64,000 nucleotides of DNA from Uranotaenia lowii (taxonomy: Eukaryota; Arthropoda; Insecta; Diptera; Culicidae). The DNA is taken from positions 154,105,442-154,169,441 of the forward strand of contig NC_073693.1 in NCBI RefSeq assembly GCF_029784155.1, written 5' to 3'. Within the stretch, counting starts at the first letter, position 1. Each line of letters starts with the position of its first letter. The notes beneath the pieces are model-generated. The model was not told where the DNA came from, made no database searches, and saw nothing but the letters and a program-made list of their open reading frames with translations. Positions 12,593 to 41,400 of the stretch are shown here, piece after piece. A program made the translations under genes and the position numbers.

Positions 12593-13360
12593 TGAGATTT
12601 TCGATCGACTGGTAATTGGATGTAATATTTTTTATTTACGGCACTTCAGTCTATTATTTTTAAGATGATATTATATTTATTCCAACGTTTCAAGACTGAT
12701 TAGTCTCATCTTCAGGGAAACTACAAAAGTTGTGAATACTTAAATTTAAAAACACTAAATTGATCTTAGCATAATCTTTGTCCTACTTACAATATTGTCA
12801 TCTTTTCTGTCACTTTTGTTAAGTTTAATGTCTGGATTGTTCACTATTTTTGTTGTTTCTATGGAAGGTAAAATTATGGTTGAATAATGATTTTTGATTT
12901 TGAATTTGTTATACAAAGTCTTACCAAATAAATATGATTAAAATCTACACAGTGAATTTGAAAAACTATGGGTAAACGGCTATTTTGAAAATGGAGTCTG
13001 ATTTGTGGTACTAAATTTTGGTTTTGGCGTTTGATGGACGGCTATTGGTTATGTTGAGAGTGAGTGTCTTTTTTGGTAGGAACTATTTCGGAGAGATGTT
13101 GAGTTTTGTATTTTTGTTGTTTGAGACAATGAAGTATTTGTGAGTACATTGCGTTTAGATTATTTGTATCTGTTTTGAGATTTACTGTGTTTGGATTGTT
13201 AAAAATATGACACATCTCCAAGAATTTGAGTGTGTGTGTGTTGAAACTTGTGTCTATAATTATAGTATTTGTTAAGTCGAACCTATGTCCCGTTTCTAAA
13301 CAGTGATATAATATCATCTTAAAAATAATAGACTGAAGTGCCGTAAATAAAAAATATTAC
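12593..13360 (-). mobile_element. truncated Penelope-like element
   Basis: A frame on - (13317-13042) reads HCLETGHRFDLTNT followed by an I-x-D and a conserved EMCHI context. This matches the C-terminal end of the Penelope-like element endonuclease region (GIY-YIG side), as I remember the family. About 50 bp at the two ends (12610-12670 and 13310-13360, including ACGGCACTTCAGTCTATTAT) are inverted copies, as the inverted pseudo-LTRs of these elements can be. The sequence CGTTTCAAGACTGATTAG near 12690 resembles PLE leader words. A 12-bp duplication ATAATAATTCAA lies at 12581-12592 and 13361-13372. The reverse transcriptase is missing. Confidence 0.65.
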
Positions 13361-13375
13361 ATAATAATTCAAGTT

Positions 13376-14110
13376 ATTGTGTTTGGTCATTTTCCATATA
13401 TTTTTCGGAAATTTGTTTTATTCTTTTTAACGTAAAAATATGTAAATAAAAGTTTGCAAATCTGAAAAATCATAAAATAGAGTTAAAAATATGAAGAATC
13501 CTTTGGTATTATTAACTCAAAATCGATCATTTTAGCACCTATACTTATACCTGTGCACCCACTTGGCACTGAGGGTATCAGGGTGCTTGAAATTTATTAA
13601 TTCAAAAGTTATTTTATATGTATTTTCAAAGGGTATGTCAAAGAACATCTGGTCAGTTAGTATATTAAAATTAGGATGAATGCCTAGCAAGGTATTGTAT
13701 GACTACTTTTCATGCAATACTTCGCGGGACACAAGCAGTGATATCAATTGAATTTATTGTTTATCAATTCCAAAAGACATACCCCTGTTTAACAGCTAAT
13801 AACTTTTTGACTAAGAAGATACGAGGTTGTTACCTGTCTTCGAAAAAGTTGTTCAGCGGAAAATTTTCTTCAGAGAATTTATAAATTGGCACAAAAACCA
13901 TTAGTGGGCTCGGATCCACACAAAGTTCATACTAACTCATGTAAAAGTTTCTTAAAAATTCTGCAAAAAATCATGGATGAGTTTTGAAGCTGTTTAGACC
14001 CCAGGGTTTGAGAATTGACCCCAAATCGACTCAGTCTAGTGAAAAATCCATTTTTTTCAATTTCACGGATTTACAGATAGGAGTTGTTCTACCCCGAATA
14101 TTAATGTGAT
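13376..14110. other. intergenic, nothing recognised
   Basis: AT-rich sequence with only short frames. The 61-codon frame at 13699 has no coding character that I can recognise. Confidence 0.4.
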
Positions 14111-14114
14111 TTAA

Positions 14115-14844
14115 GGGGGGGGTAGGGTCTAACACTTTCAAAAAATCGATTTTTTTATTTTTTTATTTTCTTATTGTAAAACATTTCAAGAATGTTGTGT
14201 CAAATTTTCAAGTCAATTGAAGCAAAATTGTAGAAATTATAGGCCTTTATCTCCTCCTATCTTATACTGCAAGAAAGCAAGAGCAGAAACTTCAAACGCG
14301 TTTTTCTCGAAAGCACATTTTTAAAGTCCGTGGACATCGTCATTTGAAAACTACTTATCCGATTCTTTTCAAATTTGGAACATATTTTCTACATATAAAA
14401 TACCAGACCCCAACGTTTTTCTTTTTTGTTTTTTTTACTTTGGGAAGATTTTACAGGTGAAAAATAGCGGATTTTTTCGTGAAAAATCGTAGTTTTTACT
14501 TCAAACAGCCACACAAATTTCATAAATTTTTTTTTAAGTTAAACAAAAACGTTGGGGTCCAGAAAAACATCTATTATAAATATTTTGCTCTGATTTTTTG
14601 ACTTCAGATGATTCTGTGCTGAGATACAGTGTCCACCGCAAATCCTGTTTTCTAAAAAGCATCCTCGAAAGTGCTCCGTCACCGGCTCATTTTTCAATAT
14701 TTTTCTACGAAAAAATTACTAAATTTTCTTTTAACAATGCTTTGTATAATGCAAAAAAATTGGATACATTTGTTGGAACGATAGCTCTAGAAAAAAATCG
14801 TGAAAACGGTGTTTTTTTATACCCGTTAGACCCTACCCCCCCCC
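14115..14844. mobile_element. TTAA-flanked MITE with G-run ends
   Basis: Inverted ends of the form GGGGGGGTAGGGTCTAAC (left, from 14115) and GTTAGACCCTACCCCC (right, to 14844) are flanked by TTAA at 14111-14114 and 14845-14848. TTAA is the duplication expected of piggyBac-type elements. About 730 bp, no transposase. The interior contains repeated AACGTTTTT/AAAAACGTT words. Confidence 0.7.
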
Positions 14845-14904
14845 TTAATTTAGTATCTATCTAGAAGTCAATCAACATTAATTACATACCGGAACCTGAT
14901 TGAA

Positions 14905-16155
14905 TACACTAGTTTACAAAATTTTAAAAAAAAATCGTGAACTTGATTAACTGACCAACATTTTTAATGTAAAATCGGGCGCTGAATCCGAAAATGAAAT
15001 TCAAAAAAATCTCAGTAGAACCGTTTTTGAGTTATGCTCCAAATATGAAATTTCGAAAAAAATAAAAAAGCTATTGTACTTAGATTAAAATATCTCGGAC
15101 GGGATAACAGTAATTTGAAATCTCTCATTTGCATATTGAAGGTTAATAAATTTTCTATCGATCATCTGAACACTGTTTTTGCGTTTGACCAACAGTATTG
15201 CTGATATAAGTGACTTTATGAGAAAAAAAAATATAAAAAACGCATTTTTTTAGAGAAAATTTTGTTTCAACGAAAGTTTTAGACTCGATGGTAACATTTA
15301 AAAAATCTGATTTTCTTTTGCGCTTAAATATCAATTTAAAACAAAAATGTCAAGTGGTTATTTATCAAAATCGGTTGAAAATTGATGAAGTTATGGCTAC
15401 TTTACCATAACTGTAATTTTTGCAGTTTTTAATAATTTAACGAACCGCAGTACACTTCTCATAGTATAGGAAGAATGAAACATGATAAATCTCACTCGCT
15501 CCAAGTCAAAATTATTTATTAGCTTACCAAAAGGTCACATGCCAAGTTTCAGGAAGATCTGACCATAGGGAGGGGTTGCTTAAGTCTCAAACGTGAATAA
15601 AATTTTGAGGTATTTTGCCCGGAAGGAACAAAAAATACTGGTTTTTCATCAATAACTTTTTTTATTACTAGCTGATTGTTTTTTATGGTTTATTTTTTCT
15701 TAAAGCCTAAGTTGAGACAAATATTTCACCCGAAGACTGTAACTGGATTGGATTTGAAACAGAAAAGTTGAAACTTTCGTTGCAACAAAATTTTCTCTAA
15801 AAAAATTCTTTTTTTATAATTTTTTTTCTCATAAAGTCACTAATATCTGCAATACTGTTTGGTCAAACGCAAAAACAGATTTCAGATGATCGATAGAAAA
15901 TTTAAAAAAAATTAATTAACCTTCAATATGCAAAAGAGAGATTACAAATTACTGTTATGCCGTCCGAGATATTTTAATCTAAGTACAAGAACTTTTTCAA
16001 TTTTTTCGAAATTTCATAATTGCGGCATAACTCAAAAACGGTTTTACTGAGATTTTTTTGAATTTCATTCTCGGATTCAGCGCCCGATTTCACATTGGAA
16101 ATGACCTTGAGTTTACTAAGTTCAAAAATGCTGTAAACTAGTGATATTAATGAAT
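14905..16155. mobile_element. foldback element with about 390-bp arms
   Basis: Sequence at about 14910-15300 recurs inverted at about 15765-16150. Shared blocks include GCATATTGAAGGTTAATAA, ATCGATAGAAAATTT and CATAAAGTCACT. The spacer is about 460 bp. No coding frame. It belongs to the same family as the arms at 9140-9420 and 12025-12180. It lies just upstream of the first coding exon of Aldh-III. Confidence 0.75.
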
Positions 16156-16273
16156 TGAGGCTGAAAAAATAAAAGTAAAATTACATTTAAAAAATTTTAA
16201 TCTCCCTTTCAATAACGAAGAACTTTCTGTGTCCTTTTCTCTTCTACTTACTCCGCAGGTATTCTGATTAAAA

Positions 16274-32478
<16,205 letters not shown>

Positions 32479-32531
32479 CTTCATCGTGAGTCGCAGACAA
32501 GATACGATCGCTATGTAAATATCGATTTTAT

Positions 32532-32537
32532 ATTAAA
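32532..32537 (+). promoter_or_regulatory. candidate poly(A) signal of Aldh-III
   Basis: ATTAAA, a common variant hexamer, lies 54 bases after the stop codon at 32476-32478. Confidence 0.35.
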
Positions 32538-32699
32538 CATCCTGTTTAAATACTGAAGTTGTTATTCATTCAAGTGATGACAGCCTTTTGTCAACTTTAA
32601 GATAGGGCGAAGACAAGTTGTTGTTGTGTTTATAACAGTTAACTTGTTAACTTGTTAGCAGTTAACCAAAGTTAGAAGCTATATGTTGCACATATGGCA

Positions 32700-34395
32700 C
32701 TTTTTTTTTTAAGATCATGGCCATAAAAAAAAGTAAAAAAGTGTGTAAAACCCGTACTTTTATTCTATCAAACGCCAAAGCTGTACCAGTTACAGTAAAA
32801 AATGTTAAAAACGTGAATTGGAAAGTCGACGTAATTTATAATCTTTTGGCGTCTTTAAATTTTTGAAATACGAAACACAAAAATTATGACGACTTTTCGA
32901 AGGAAGCTGTTTTTCACTTTTATCAATCTGGATTTTCTGAAATAATTCTAACACCTAAATTAAGCTTTGCGCTGGATTTTGCGTATGTTAACATAAAGAT
33001 TAGGCCAGTGGTTTTCAAAGTGGTCCCTACCGCCCCCTTGGGGGCGTTAAGAGCTTCCAGGAAGGCGTTGAGTTCTATTTTGAAATTTGGGGGGCGTTGG
33101 AAGGACTCAGGTGGGCGGTGAAGTCGTAATTCACATTTTCACAAATCACGAAACAACGAAGATTGGAAATAACAACGAGAAAGTGCAATGATCTTGAGCG
33201 GAACTAAATAGCCCAATTCGATGCAACTCGATGCAACAAATTCATTATAAATTGGGTCTGTTTTACATTTTAGTTGGGAAAAATCAGTTTAAATTAAATT
33301 CTTATCATACTTTTCTAATTATAAATAAGAAACCTAAATTATATATTGACAAAAAAAAAATTGAAATTCAAATAGTAATGACAATGAAGATTGATTCTTA
33401 TTCTGAAATAATAACTTTCTTTATTGGGTTTGAGAACTAACTCGAACTATGACAAAAAATATGTAGAAAGCCTTCCTCCTCCTCCCCGTCGTCCCTCTGA
33501 AAAAAAAGAATAAATTTTTGTGTGCCTGGTTTGGCAAGCTGTGAAACCAATTAAAGAAATTGTTGGTTCTATTCGAAAATGATTTTACATCTTTTCTGTC
33601 CCTAAAGTTGATATATAAAAGGTGCTGCATACATTCAGGGGTAAAAACCACGTGTGAGACATAAGGCATAAGGCAGCGCAGCTAGCGGTTTAAACCGGAA
33701 GCTAGTAGTTCCGCTCAAGATCAAAGATGGTTCCACTCAAGATCATATTTTACTTTTAAAAAACACGCGATTTATTGATATTCTGATAGAAAACTTATTA
33801 CAAAAAACCCGAATAATGCTTTTTTATGAGTTTTGCTACCATTTTAGACATTAAGAATCAGTTTATAACAGCCAAGGGTTACATAAATTGACGTTAAAAA
33901 TTAGCTTAGATTGGTGAAAATTGCAGCAGAAATGCGTATGTTTTAAAAGCTTCCAATAAAATTATGTCATTTCATAAATTTTAGCAAAAATGACAAAGAT
34001 TGTATGAAAAGATCTTGAAAAAGTGTTATTTAAACATTTCGATAAGATTCATAAATAATCATTGCCTAGATCTTAGGAAAAGAAAATGGCATATAAGTAA
34101 ACTTTACGTTAACATACTCAAAATTCAGTGCAAAGCTGATAGCTGATCCAGATTGATAAAAAATTCGAAAATCAGCTACCTTCGAAAAGTCGTCATAAAT
34201 TGGGTGTTTCGTATTACAAAAATCTTAAGATGCCAAAATATTATAAATTACGTCAACTTACCCATTCCCTTTTTAAAAGTTTTCTACGGTAACTGGAACA
34301 GCTTTGGCGGTTGATTGATGGGAAAGTACGGGGTTTGCACAACGTTTTTACATTTTTGTAGCCATGATTAAAAAAAAATTAAAAAAAAGTTTCAT
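32700..34395. mobile_element. foldback element with about 300-bp arms
   Basis: Sequence at about 32700-32995 recurs inverted at about 34092-34395; shared blocks include AGCTTTGGCG, GACGTAATTTATAAT and TTATGACGACTTTTCGAAGG (with small differences). The spacer of about 1.1 kb begins AGTGGTTTTCAAAGTGGTCC followed by C-rich words like hAT termini. It also contains an inverted GATCTTGAGCGGAACT pair (33190 and 33710). No coding frame. Confidence 0.7.
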
Positions 34396-34425
34396 AGTTT
34401 CTAACTTCAGCTTTTTCAGGCACTA

Positions 34426-34732
34426 AGAACAAGTTCACTGGTGTTGGGAAAAAGTGGTAGAAATTTTGTCACTTTTTGCACATTTTGAAAATTTTGCCAT
34501 GCTAAAACATTTTTAAGATCTGTGGTTCTGTGCTGTGGTTTTTTAACAATACGTGTTGTAGTTTTGCATGCTGTGATGCAAAAATAGCAATATTTCTATC
34601 ACATACGGCTGAAATAGAAACAGTGCTGTAAAAAATACAACGCCCAAAGATCTTGAAAACATTTTTGCATGGTAAAATTTTCAAAATGTCAAAATTTTTA
34701 CCACTTTTTACCAACACCAGTGAACTTGCTCT
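34426..34732. mobile_element. hairpin MITE with about 70-bp inverted ends
   Basis: The left end AGAACAAGTTCACTGGTGTT and the right end, ending CACCAGTGAACTTGCTCT, are inverted over about 70 bp, including AAAAAGTGGTA and ATTTTGAAAATTTT. Length about 307 bp, no coding frame. Confidence 0.75.
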
Positions 34733-35434
34733 AAATGATTTTTTTTCGAGCACTTAATAACTGATTTACAGCCTTTTTTCATGAAGCATGGTTTTTTTTA
34801 AAAAAAAACTTGGACTTTGACTAACTTTAAAACAAATGATTGTAGCTGAAAGTTTTCTTTGAATCATATTTGAGTTACAATATAATCTTTCAAAAACTAT
34901 ACATTTTGTAGATATCGGTTGGGAAACAAGAGACTTTTAGCGAAAAAGGTGTTTGCCGTCATTTGACGGCTAAACAATCCAAATGGCCTGCTATGTTTAG
35001 GAATGTGTGATCAAAAGTCGATCGTGCGTCCTATACAGAGTAGTCTGTTGTACGGCAAAGGCATAACACCATGCACACTTTTATGCTTTCTAATACAAAA
35101 ATGCCCTAGACTTACAATTTTCAACACCTATCCAAACTTTATCCTACGAAGCTCATATGATGCTTGCCTATCCACCTGTTCTTCATTCCTTTACCAATTC
35201 TTCTACCTAGCATTTCATCTCGCCGCACGTGTCAATGAACATACTTAAATTAATAAATTTATCAGCGATTGAAAGTTTTCATAAAATAACCATTTAACGT
35301 TTTGTGTAACGGGAAACGGGACCCAGGAACTGATGGTAAGCTTCTGCCCTTATGCTTTTATAACCAGAAGTTACATTAACGCCACATTAATATTCATGCG
35401 AAACTTAAAACTATGTTTTTCATTTTTTCAGCAT
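34733..35434. other. intergenic, nothing recognised
   Basis: No gene supported. The 81-codon frame at 35003 has no recognisable features. Confidence 0.4.
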
Positions 35435-35442
35435 CTCGTCAT

Positions 35443-35830
35443 CAGGGTTCAACACGCAGGAGTGCGTCGAATGAGAAAGAGCAAATAAAACGCAGCTCTT
35501 TCGTTCTCGGTTCACGGGCACATTTGATTGCTCGAAATTCTCTCGAGAAATTTGCGACCAAAACGCAGATTGAAAATTTTTGAGCTGAGCGAATTTGCGC
35601 GCGCCTATTCGAGAGCTCGAGCGGTTCGAAAACTGCGTTTGCGTTTATCTAGCCGCGTGCGTTTAGGAACACCGAGCATCTACCGTGAAGACACGGCGGC
35701 TCACCGATCAGCGCGCGCGGCTCTCTTTAGCACACGGTGTGTGGGCCGTGTGCCGTGTGTTTCGTGTTTGGGGGGCGATTAAGAAATCTGTACGAATAAT
35801 TTAATTAATAGAATTGGTTAAACAGTTTGT
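35443..35830 (+). repeat. GC-rich outer segment of the left TIR
   Basis: Inverted counterpart of 53040-53458. GC-rich words such as GGCGGCTC, GCGCGCG and CGGCTCTCTTT contrast strongly with the AT-rich surroundings. It has open frames only because it is GC-rich; neither arm's frames match each other in translation. Confidence 0.7.
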
Positions 35831-36220
35831 AGCGCGCAACGGGATTGGTGGGAGGGTTATTACAATGAATGTTAGAAGTTTTAAAATATTTGTAAGTTAT
35901 AGTTACCAACACTAGTAACTATGAAATTTTTAACCATGAACTAGTAAAATTTCGCGAAAAATGCCAAATTAAAGAGCTTTACGCAAGGGTTGTTAAAATG
36001 AAACCGTTTAGATCGATCATATTGATCGAAGGTTGGAATATTAATTAGTTGTTGTGTCTTTGGGGAGATTAAACGCGAAATTAAAACAAATTAATGATGA
36101 TTAACGGCACAAGTACCGCGAGAAATTAGTTTAGCTTCGATTTCAACATGCAAACCCTCTAGTGAAAGGGTTTGACTTGTAGGTGACGAAAAATAGTGTC
36201 GCGAATTCGCTAGTATAAGC

Positions 36221-36646
36221 TGTGGTAACCGTCCTTTTCCGAGCACATGATTTCCCAATTTTCCTCTTTCCCATTTCCAAAACACACATTTTCCACAATT
36301 TAAATTTTCCTTTTTTTTCACTCGTTGTTTCGTTCCAAAGTTCGTATCAAGAATGACAACACAAAACGTTCATCCACAAGTACTGTCAGTTCACTCACGG
36401 AACTCATGCGCCACTCAAATTACACACTCCGATCACGTTACAAAGTTTGCAATATTTTTAAATCATTTTACGCTGCCTTCTAGAATTAGCTAGATTTCAT
36501 TTTTTTTTACACATCTGAACATTCAAGTGAAATTTATATCCTTCAAAAGATTATTCCCGGATATTTTACTGAGGTATGAAAGGTGTTGATTCTCTAATTG
36601 ATTAATTTTTTCAACATAAATCTTTTCTCAGGACTTACCTACCACA
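36221..36646 (-). repeat. LTR (3' LTR of the - strand element)
   Basis: A 426-bp copy that reads the same as 42704-43129. It begins and ends with the short inverted repeat TGTGGTA/TACCACA. Confidence 0.9.
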
Positions 36647-37414
36647 TTCGCCTCCTTCTCTACTCTTTCCATAATAAGATACATAAGAGATAACTAAAGA
36701 AATATCAATTTTGTCACCTCTTAGCAAAAAATAATGCTTCATTGAAAACATCTCATGAATAGATTAATATTTGCTTTTTTTGTGTAGTAGTGGCATAAAC
36801 TTATAAGAAATTTGTTCAATCAGTGATTAGGTAGGTATAACAATATATCACTCAGGCACCAACCCATTAAACTGGATAACATATTTAACTGTTATTTTTA
36901 ATTCGACATTTACTGATATTATATTTATCATGTTTATGACCCCCTTCGAAATCTTATTCCTATTTTTCGCGTCAAACAAGCTGGATGAGTGAATTGAGTT
37001 CTCTCTCAATTAAAATTTCTGCATGCTATCATCGTATAAAATGTTTTTTTTTCTTTGTTCAATTTTACGCAGTGGTGAGTTTCGGGTAGTCGATTCTATT
37101 GAGACATGCACGTTTCTTTTCTTTTTTTTTCAATTGTGAATAGATGTTTGTTCCTAGTTACCCGATATAGTCATTTATGTAGCGAACTGAAATTAAACGT
37201 TTAAAGTAAAGGTTTTTTTTTATAGCTTTATGAATCATTAACAATTTTTCTAAAAAAAAATTTCCGTGTAATTATAGTAATTCCCCAAATTTTACTACCG
37301 TACGCGATAAGTTTTTTCCACCCACTTCTTGGTAGAATTTTCTAAGCGTGTATAGTCACTCATTCCTTTGACAGATCAACACAAATTCGGAATCGATTTT
37401 TGTTTGTTGTGAAA

Positions 37415-37690
37415 ATGTACGGAATTCCGAGTCCGGCGACCACCGAACATTTTCACGGCGTGGATATGGAAAAAGGAATCGGCCGAACAGCATTAAGGAA
37501 ACTTCAGAAGCTGATCAAACACTCCGGGAAACGAAAGAAGTATGAAGATGCCGGACACATACAAGTCGGGTTTAACCGAGGTCCCATTCACTATCAAAAT
37601 AACGTCAGCAAAACGTATACTGTTCCCACTTATATTACCCCACGCGTAATCCATCCGTATGCATTGAACCTCGAAAGAAAATCATTGTAA
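37415..37690 (+). CDS. 91-aa protein of unknown function
   Basis: From the ATG at 37415 the frame reads MYGIPSPATTEHFHGVDMEK, then GIGRTALRKLQKLIKHSG, KRKKYEDAGHIQVGFNRGPI and HYQNNVSKTYTVPTYITPRV, ending LERKSL. An earlier ATG at 37400 is possible (MFVVK). Codon use and composition look coding, the protein is basic and has no signal peptide or membrane segment. AATAAAG at about 37797 could end the transcript. I do not recognise it. It lies antisense inside the LTR retrotransposon, so it is either a captured host gene or an element-specific protein. Possible further exon material follows near 37693 and 37839. Confidence 0.45.
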   Translation: MYGIPSPATTEHFHGVDMEKGIGRTALRKLQKLIKHSGKRKKYEDAGHIQVGFNRGPIHYQNNVSKTYTVPTYITPRVIHPYALNLERKSL

Positions 37691-39989
37691 ATCTCATCTC
37701 CAGGAGCCAAAGTACGAAGGTAATTTAACCATCCAATAACCATGTAAATATTGTCGCAATCACGGCTGTTTACCAGGCATAGTTTCTGATTCCGTTTGAA
37801 TAAAGAGTTACGAACTAACAATAAGTATTCTTTCCAGGCAAATCGAAAGTTTCCAAACTTCCCCAACATGCTTAGACCATCGCTTCGGAGACAGCACCAA
37901 CCTAGATAACCTGAGTGAAAAGATTATTAGAGCTCCAAACCACCAGAATTCAAGAAATTAGTCAGCAAACAAGCTGACTGTTGCCTCAATAGTGAATTGC
38001 ATCCGATTCAATATTGCGATTTAATGCCTCTATTTGTAAATGTCCATTTAATCCGCGTAAGAGAGAATGACAACATTTATTGTGACAACTTTTGCGGTAA
38101 AAATTCTTATTTTAAAACACAGCTTACCAAACGCTAACATGAATAATGAGCCTGACACTTAAAACTGGAAAAGACGATAAGAGCGCGGACTGATTGCTTA
38201 AATTGGTACTGCTGGAAGTTTTTTTTCCACATTCACATAATTTCCTTTCCGTAATGAAAATTAATAGTAACAGCTTTAAATAACTTACAACAATGACCTG
38301 TGAATATACATTATTATAATCACCATTTTAACTACGGTTCTTCAACTTTATTACTCCTTTAGCGTCCTGAATAGATGCATAAGTAAATTTAAGAATGTGT
38401 TTCTACCCTTTCTTCGATGTCGTGAAGGAGTCTCGATGAAATTAGCTATCACAAATTAAGACAATTTATACTCGTATTTTAAAATACGATAATATATTGT
38501 ATATTATACAACTAGAAAGTTTCAGCATCTGCTGATTACTCTACAAGGTATTGGTAGGCCTATGAGGTAAAAAATTGTTTTCAATGGATTTTTTTTTTAT
38601 ATTACATACTGTTTAGGCCATATTTTAAAAACAAAACTATATTTTAAAAACATGTCATTTTAAAGTATGAAATCCTGTTCAATTAAACTAGAGCAGCGTT
38701 CTGTTAAATCCAGAGGACTGAACCAGCTGTCAAATCGCATACAAACGCACCGTACCAAATTTTTGGAACCAGAACGTCAGTGTGGTTCCCGAAATTAAAC
38801 ACTTCACCCCATAATTGACTCGAAATAGGGTAACATTTTGGTTGCCAAACTTATCTGTTGTTGGCATACTGCAGATTTTGAATCAATTTTAACAAGGATT
38901 ATGCTGAAAACTCTGCATTTTGTGCCCAACCATTATTTATTAATGTTACCAAAGATCCCTTTGATTGACATTCCCGAGCCGCAGGTATCATTTTAAAGAT
39001 TATTAAAAAATTGCCTCTGGTAGAAATTGTTGCAATGAAGACGGCCATGTTGCCCATTTACGTGTTTCACTCGTTTCAATTTTCTTCTTCCTGCGGGTTT
39101 CTTGACTGAAAACTTGGTACGGAAATGTTTGCTTTCTTCAGCCCCTTGGTTAAATCAGACGCGTGAGATAGAAAACAGTGTTAGACGTCTTTAGAAAATC
39201 TAAAATATATAGTGTTGTTAAGTGTGATGTAGAGAATTCAATTTCTGTTATTCCATTCGAAGCGGACTCAAGTTGTATTTTATTTCCAATCATCAAATCA
39301 ATCAATCAAAACCATACGATTTTTACAAAGTGTCTCCCACCGCAATTCAACCACAACTGTTGTAAGTAGTCTTTGGTTTGCTCTTTATTCATCGTATCTT
39401 TGATTGTTATGTATCATATTGCACCAAATGAAAAGGTCTATTTAAAGTTTAGGCTATTAACTGCTTAAAATAAATGCAAACAATTTCCTACAAGAACAAC
39501 TTATCAAATTAGTTAAAATTCTTTATAAATAAACAAAACAAGCCAATTATTTTATGTATTTTTTATTAACTAGGCATAAACGACCTAATCTTCTACTTTT
39601 TTTTTAATTAAAAATATAACCAAAATTTAACATGAAAAACATAATTAAAAACTTATTAAACTGACCTGTAAAAATGTTTTCAAAAATGTATGGTTAACAT
39701 CACGATCTTAATTCGATGGTAATATTTACCTTTTGTTAAAGCTGTATTCAAAACTTGTTTCCTTTTGTATTTTATTTCTTTTAGTTTATTAGTTTCGGAG
39801 CTGAACAAACGAGACTGATTTGACTTTTCGCAAGCCGTCTTTCGATGATCCTCTATGATTGGGATCTGGGACAAAATTTGATTTGGATTAAAATAGTCGC
39901 AGTGTGTGTTTATCGATTGTCATATATCGAAATTCCATGAATAATAATTTATATTTTTTTTTTGTATTTCATCCTATTTACGAGCTATT

Positions 39990-41400
39990 TCCGCAACCAG
40001 CCGAACTTGACCCTTCGCAAGCTGTATTCTTAATGATCATTATTAATTTTTTTTTGTTTTCTGGACTTGGCCTTCGGCAAGCCGTCATTTTTCGTTATAT
40101 AAATTTTCTGTGATCAAATTATTAAATTCTCCTGTATTGCATCTCATTCATTTCGTGCACCTCTTGCCTAACTGAATGTGACTTGATCTCTCGAATTCTT
40201 TTAATGATTCTTTTTAATCGCAATCTTTTTCCATTTTGTTTTTTTTTTTTTTTTTTGACAAAGCTAAGCCTTCTTTTTTTATCGATAGTCTGTATTTCTG
40301 TATTTCATCTCATTCAGTTTGTAACCTGTCGCACAAACTAAACGTGACTTGACCTCTTTCAAGCCGTCTTTTGATGATTATCAACAATCACAATCTCTTC
40401 ATTTCGGACTTGACCTTTCGCAAACCGTCTTTTATCGAACGTCATATAAACTTCCTATGAATTGAATACTTCTGTATTGCATCTCGTTCAGTTTGTGACT
40501 TGTCGCATACTCTAAACAGGACTTGACCTCTCGCAAGCCGTCTTTTAATGATTCTCAATATTCGAAATCTCTTTATTTTGGACTTGACTTTTCGCAAGCC
40601 ATCTTTTATCGATCGTCATATAAACTTTCTATGACCAAATTATTCAGTACTTCTGTATTTCATCTCATTCAGTTTGTGACCTGTCGCACAAACTAAACGG
40701 GACTTGACCTCTCGCAAGCCGTCTTTTGATGATTCTCGATATTCGCAATCTCTTATTTTGGACTTGACCTTTCGCAAGCCATCTTTTATCGATCGTCATA
40801 TAAACTTTCTATGAACAAATTATTCAGTACTTCTGTATTTCATCTCATTCAGTTTGTGACCTGTCGCACAAACTAAACGGGACTTGACCTCTCGCAAGCC
40901 GTCTTTTGATGATTCTCAATATTCGCAATCTCTTATTTTGGACTTGACCTTTCGCAAGCCATCTTTTATCGATCGTCATATAAACTTTCTATGAACAAAT
41001 TATTCAGTACTTCTGTATTGCATCTCATTCAGTTTGTGACCTGTCGCACAAACTAAACGGGACTTGACTTCTCGCAAGTCGTCTTTTGATGGCTATCAAT
41101 ATTCGCAATCTCTTTATTTTGGACTTGACCTTTCGCAAGTCATCTTTTATCGATCGTCATATAAACTTTCTATGTATTCAATACTTCTATATTGCATCTC
41201 GTTCCTTTTGTGACCTATCGCACAAACTAAAAGGGACTTGACCTCTCGCAAGCCGTCTTTTGATGATACTCAATATTCGCAATCTCTTTATTTTGAACCT
41301 GACCTTTCGCAAGCCGTATTTTATTGATCGTCATATAAATTTTCTATGAACAAATTATTCAGTATTTCTGTATTTCATCTCATTCATTAGCAACTTTATT
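39990..41400. repeat. tandem repeat of about 180 bp inside the LTR element
   Basis: About seven more or less diverged copies, anchored by ACTTGACCTCTCGCAAGCCG alternating with GACTTGACCTTTCGCAAGCC. The copies starting near 40698 and 40878 are almost the same and 180 bp apart. Tandem repeats in the interior of a gag-pol-less LTR element are unusual but are known for other LARDs. Confidence 0.85.

Noticed and set aside
35528..35782. Arg-rich 84-codon frame
   Set aside because: It lies in the GC-rich end of a transposon arm and is open because of composition; the opposite arm's frames (53020-53554) encode unrelated peptides.
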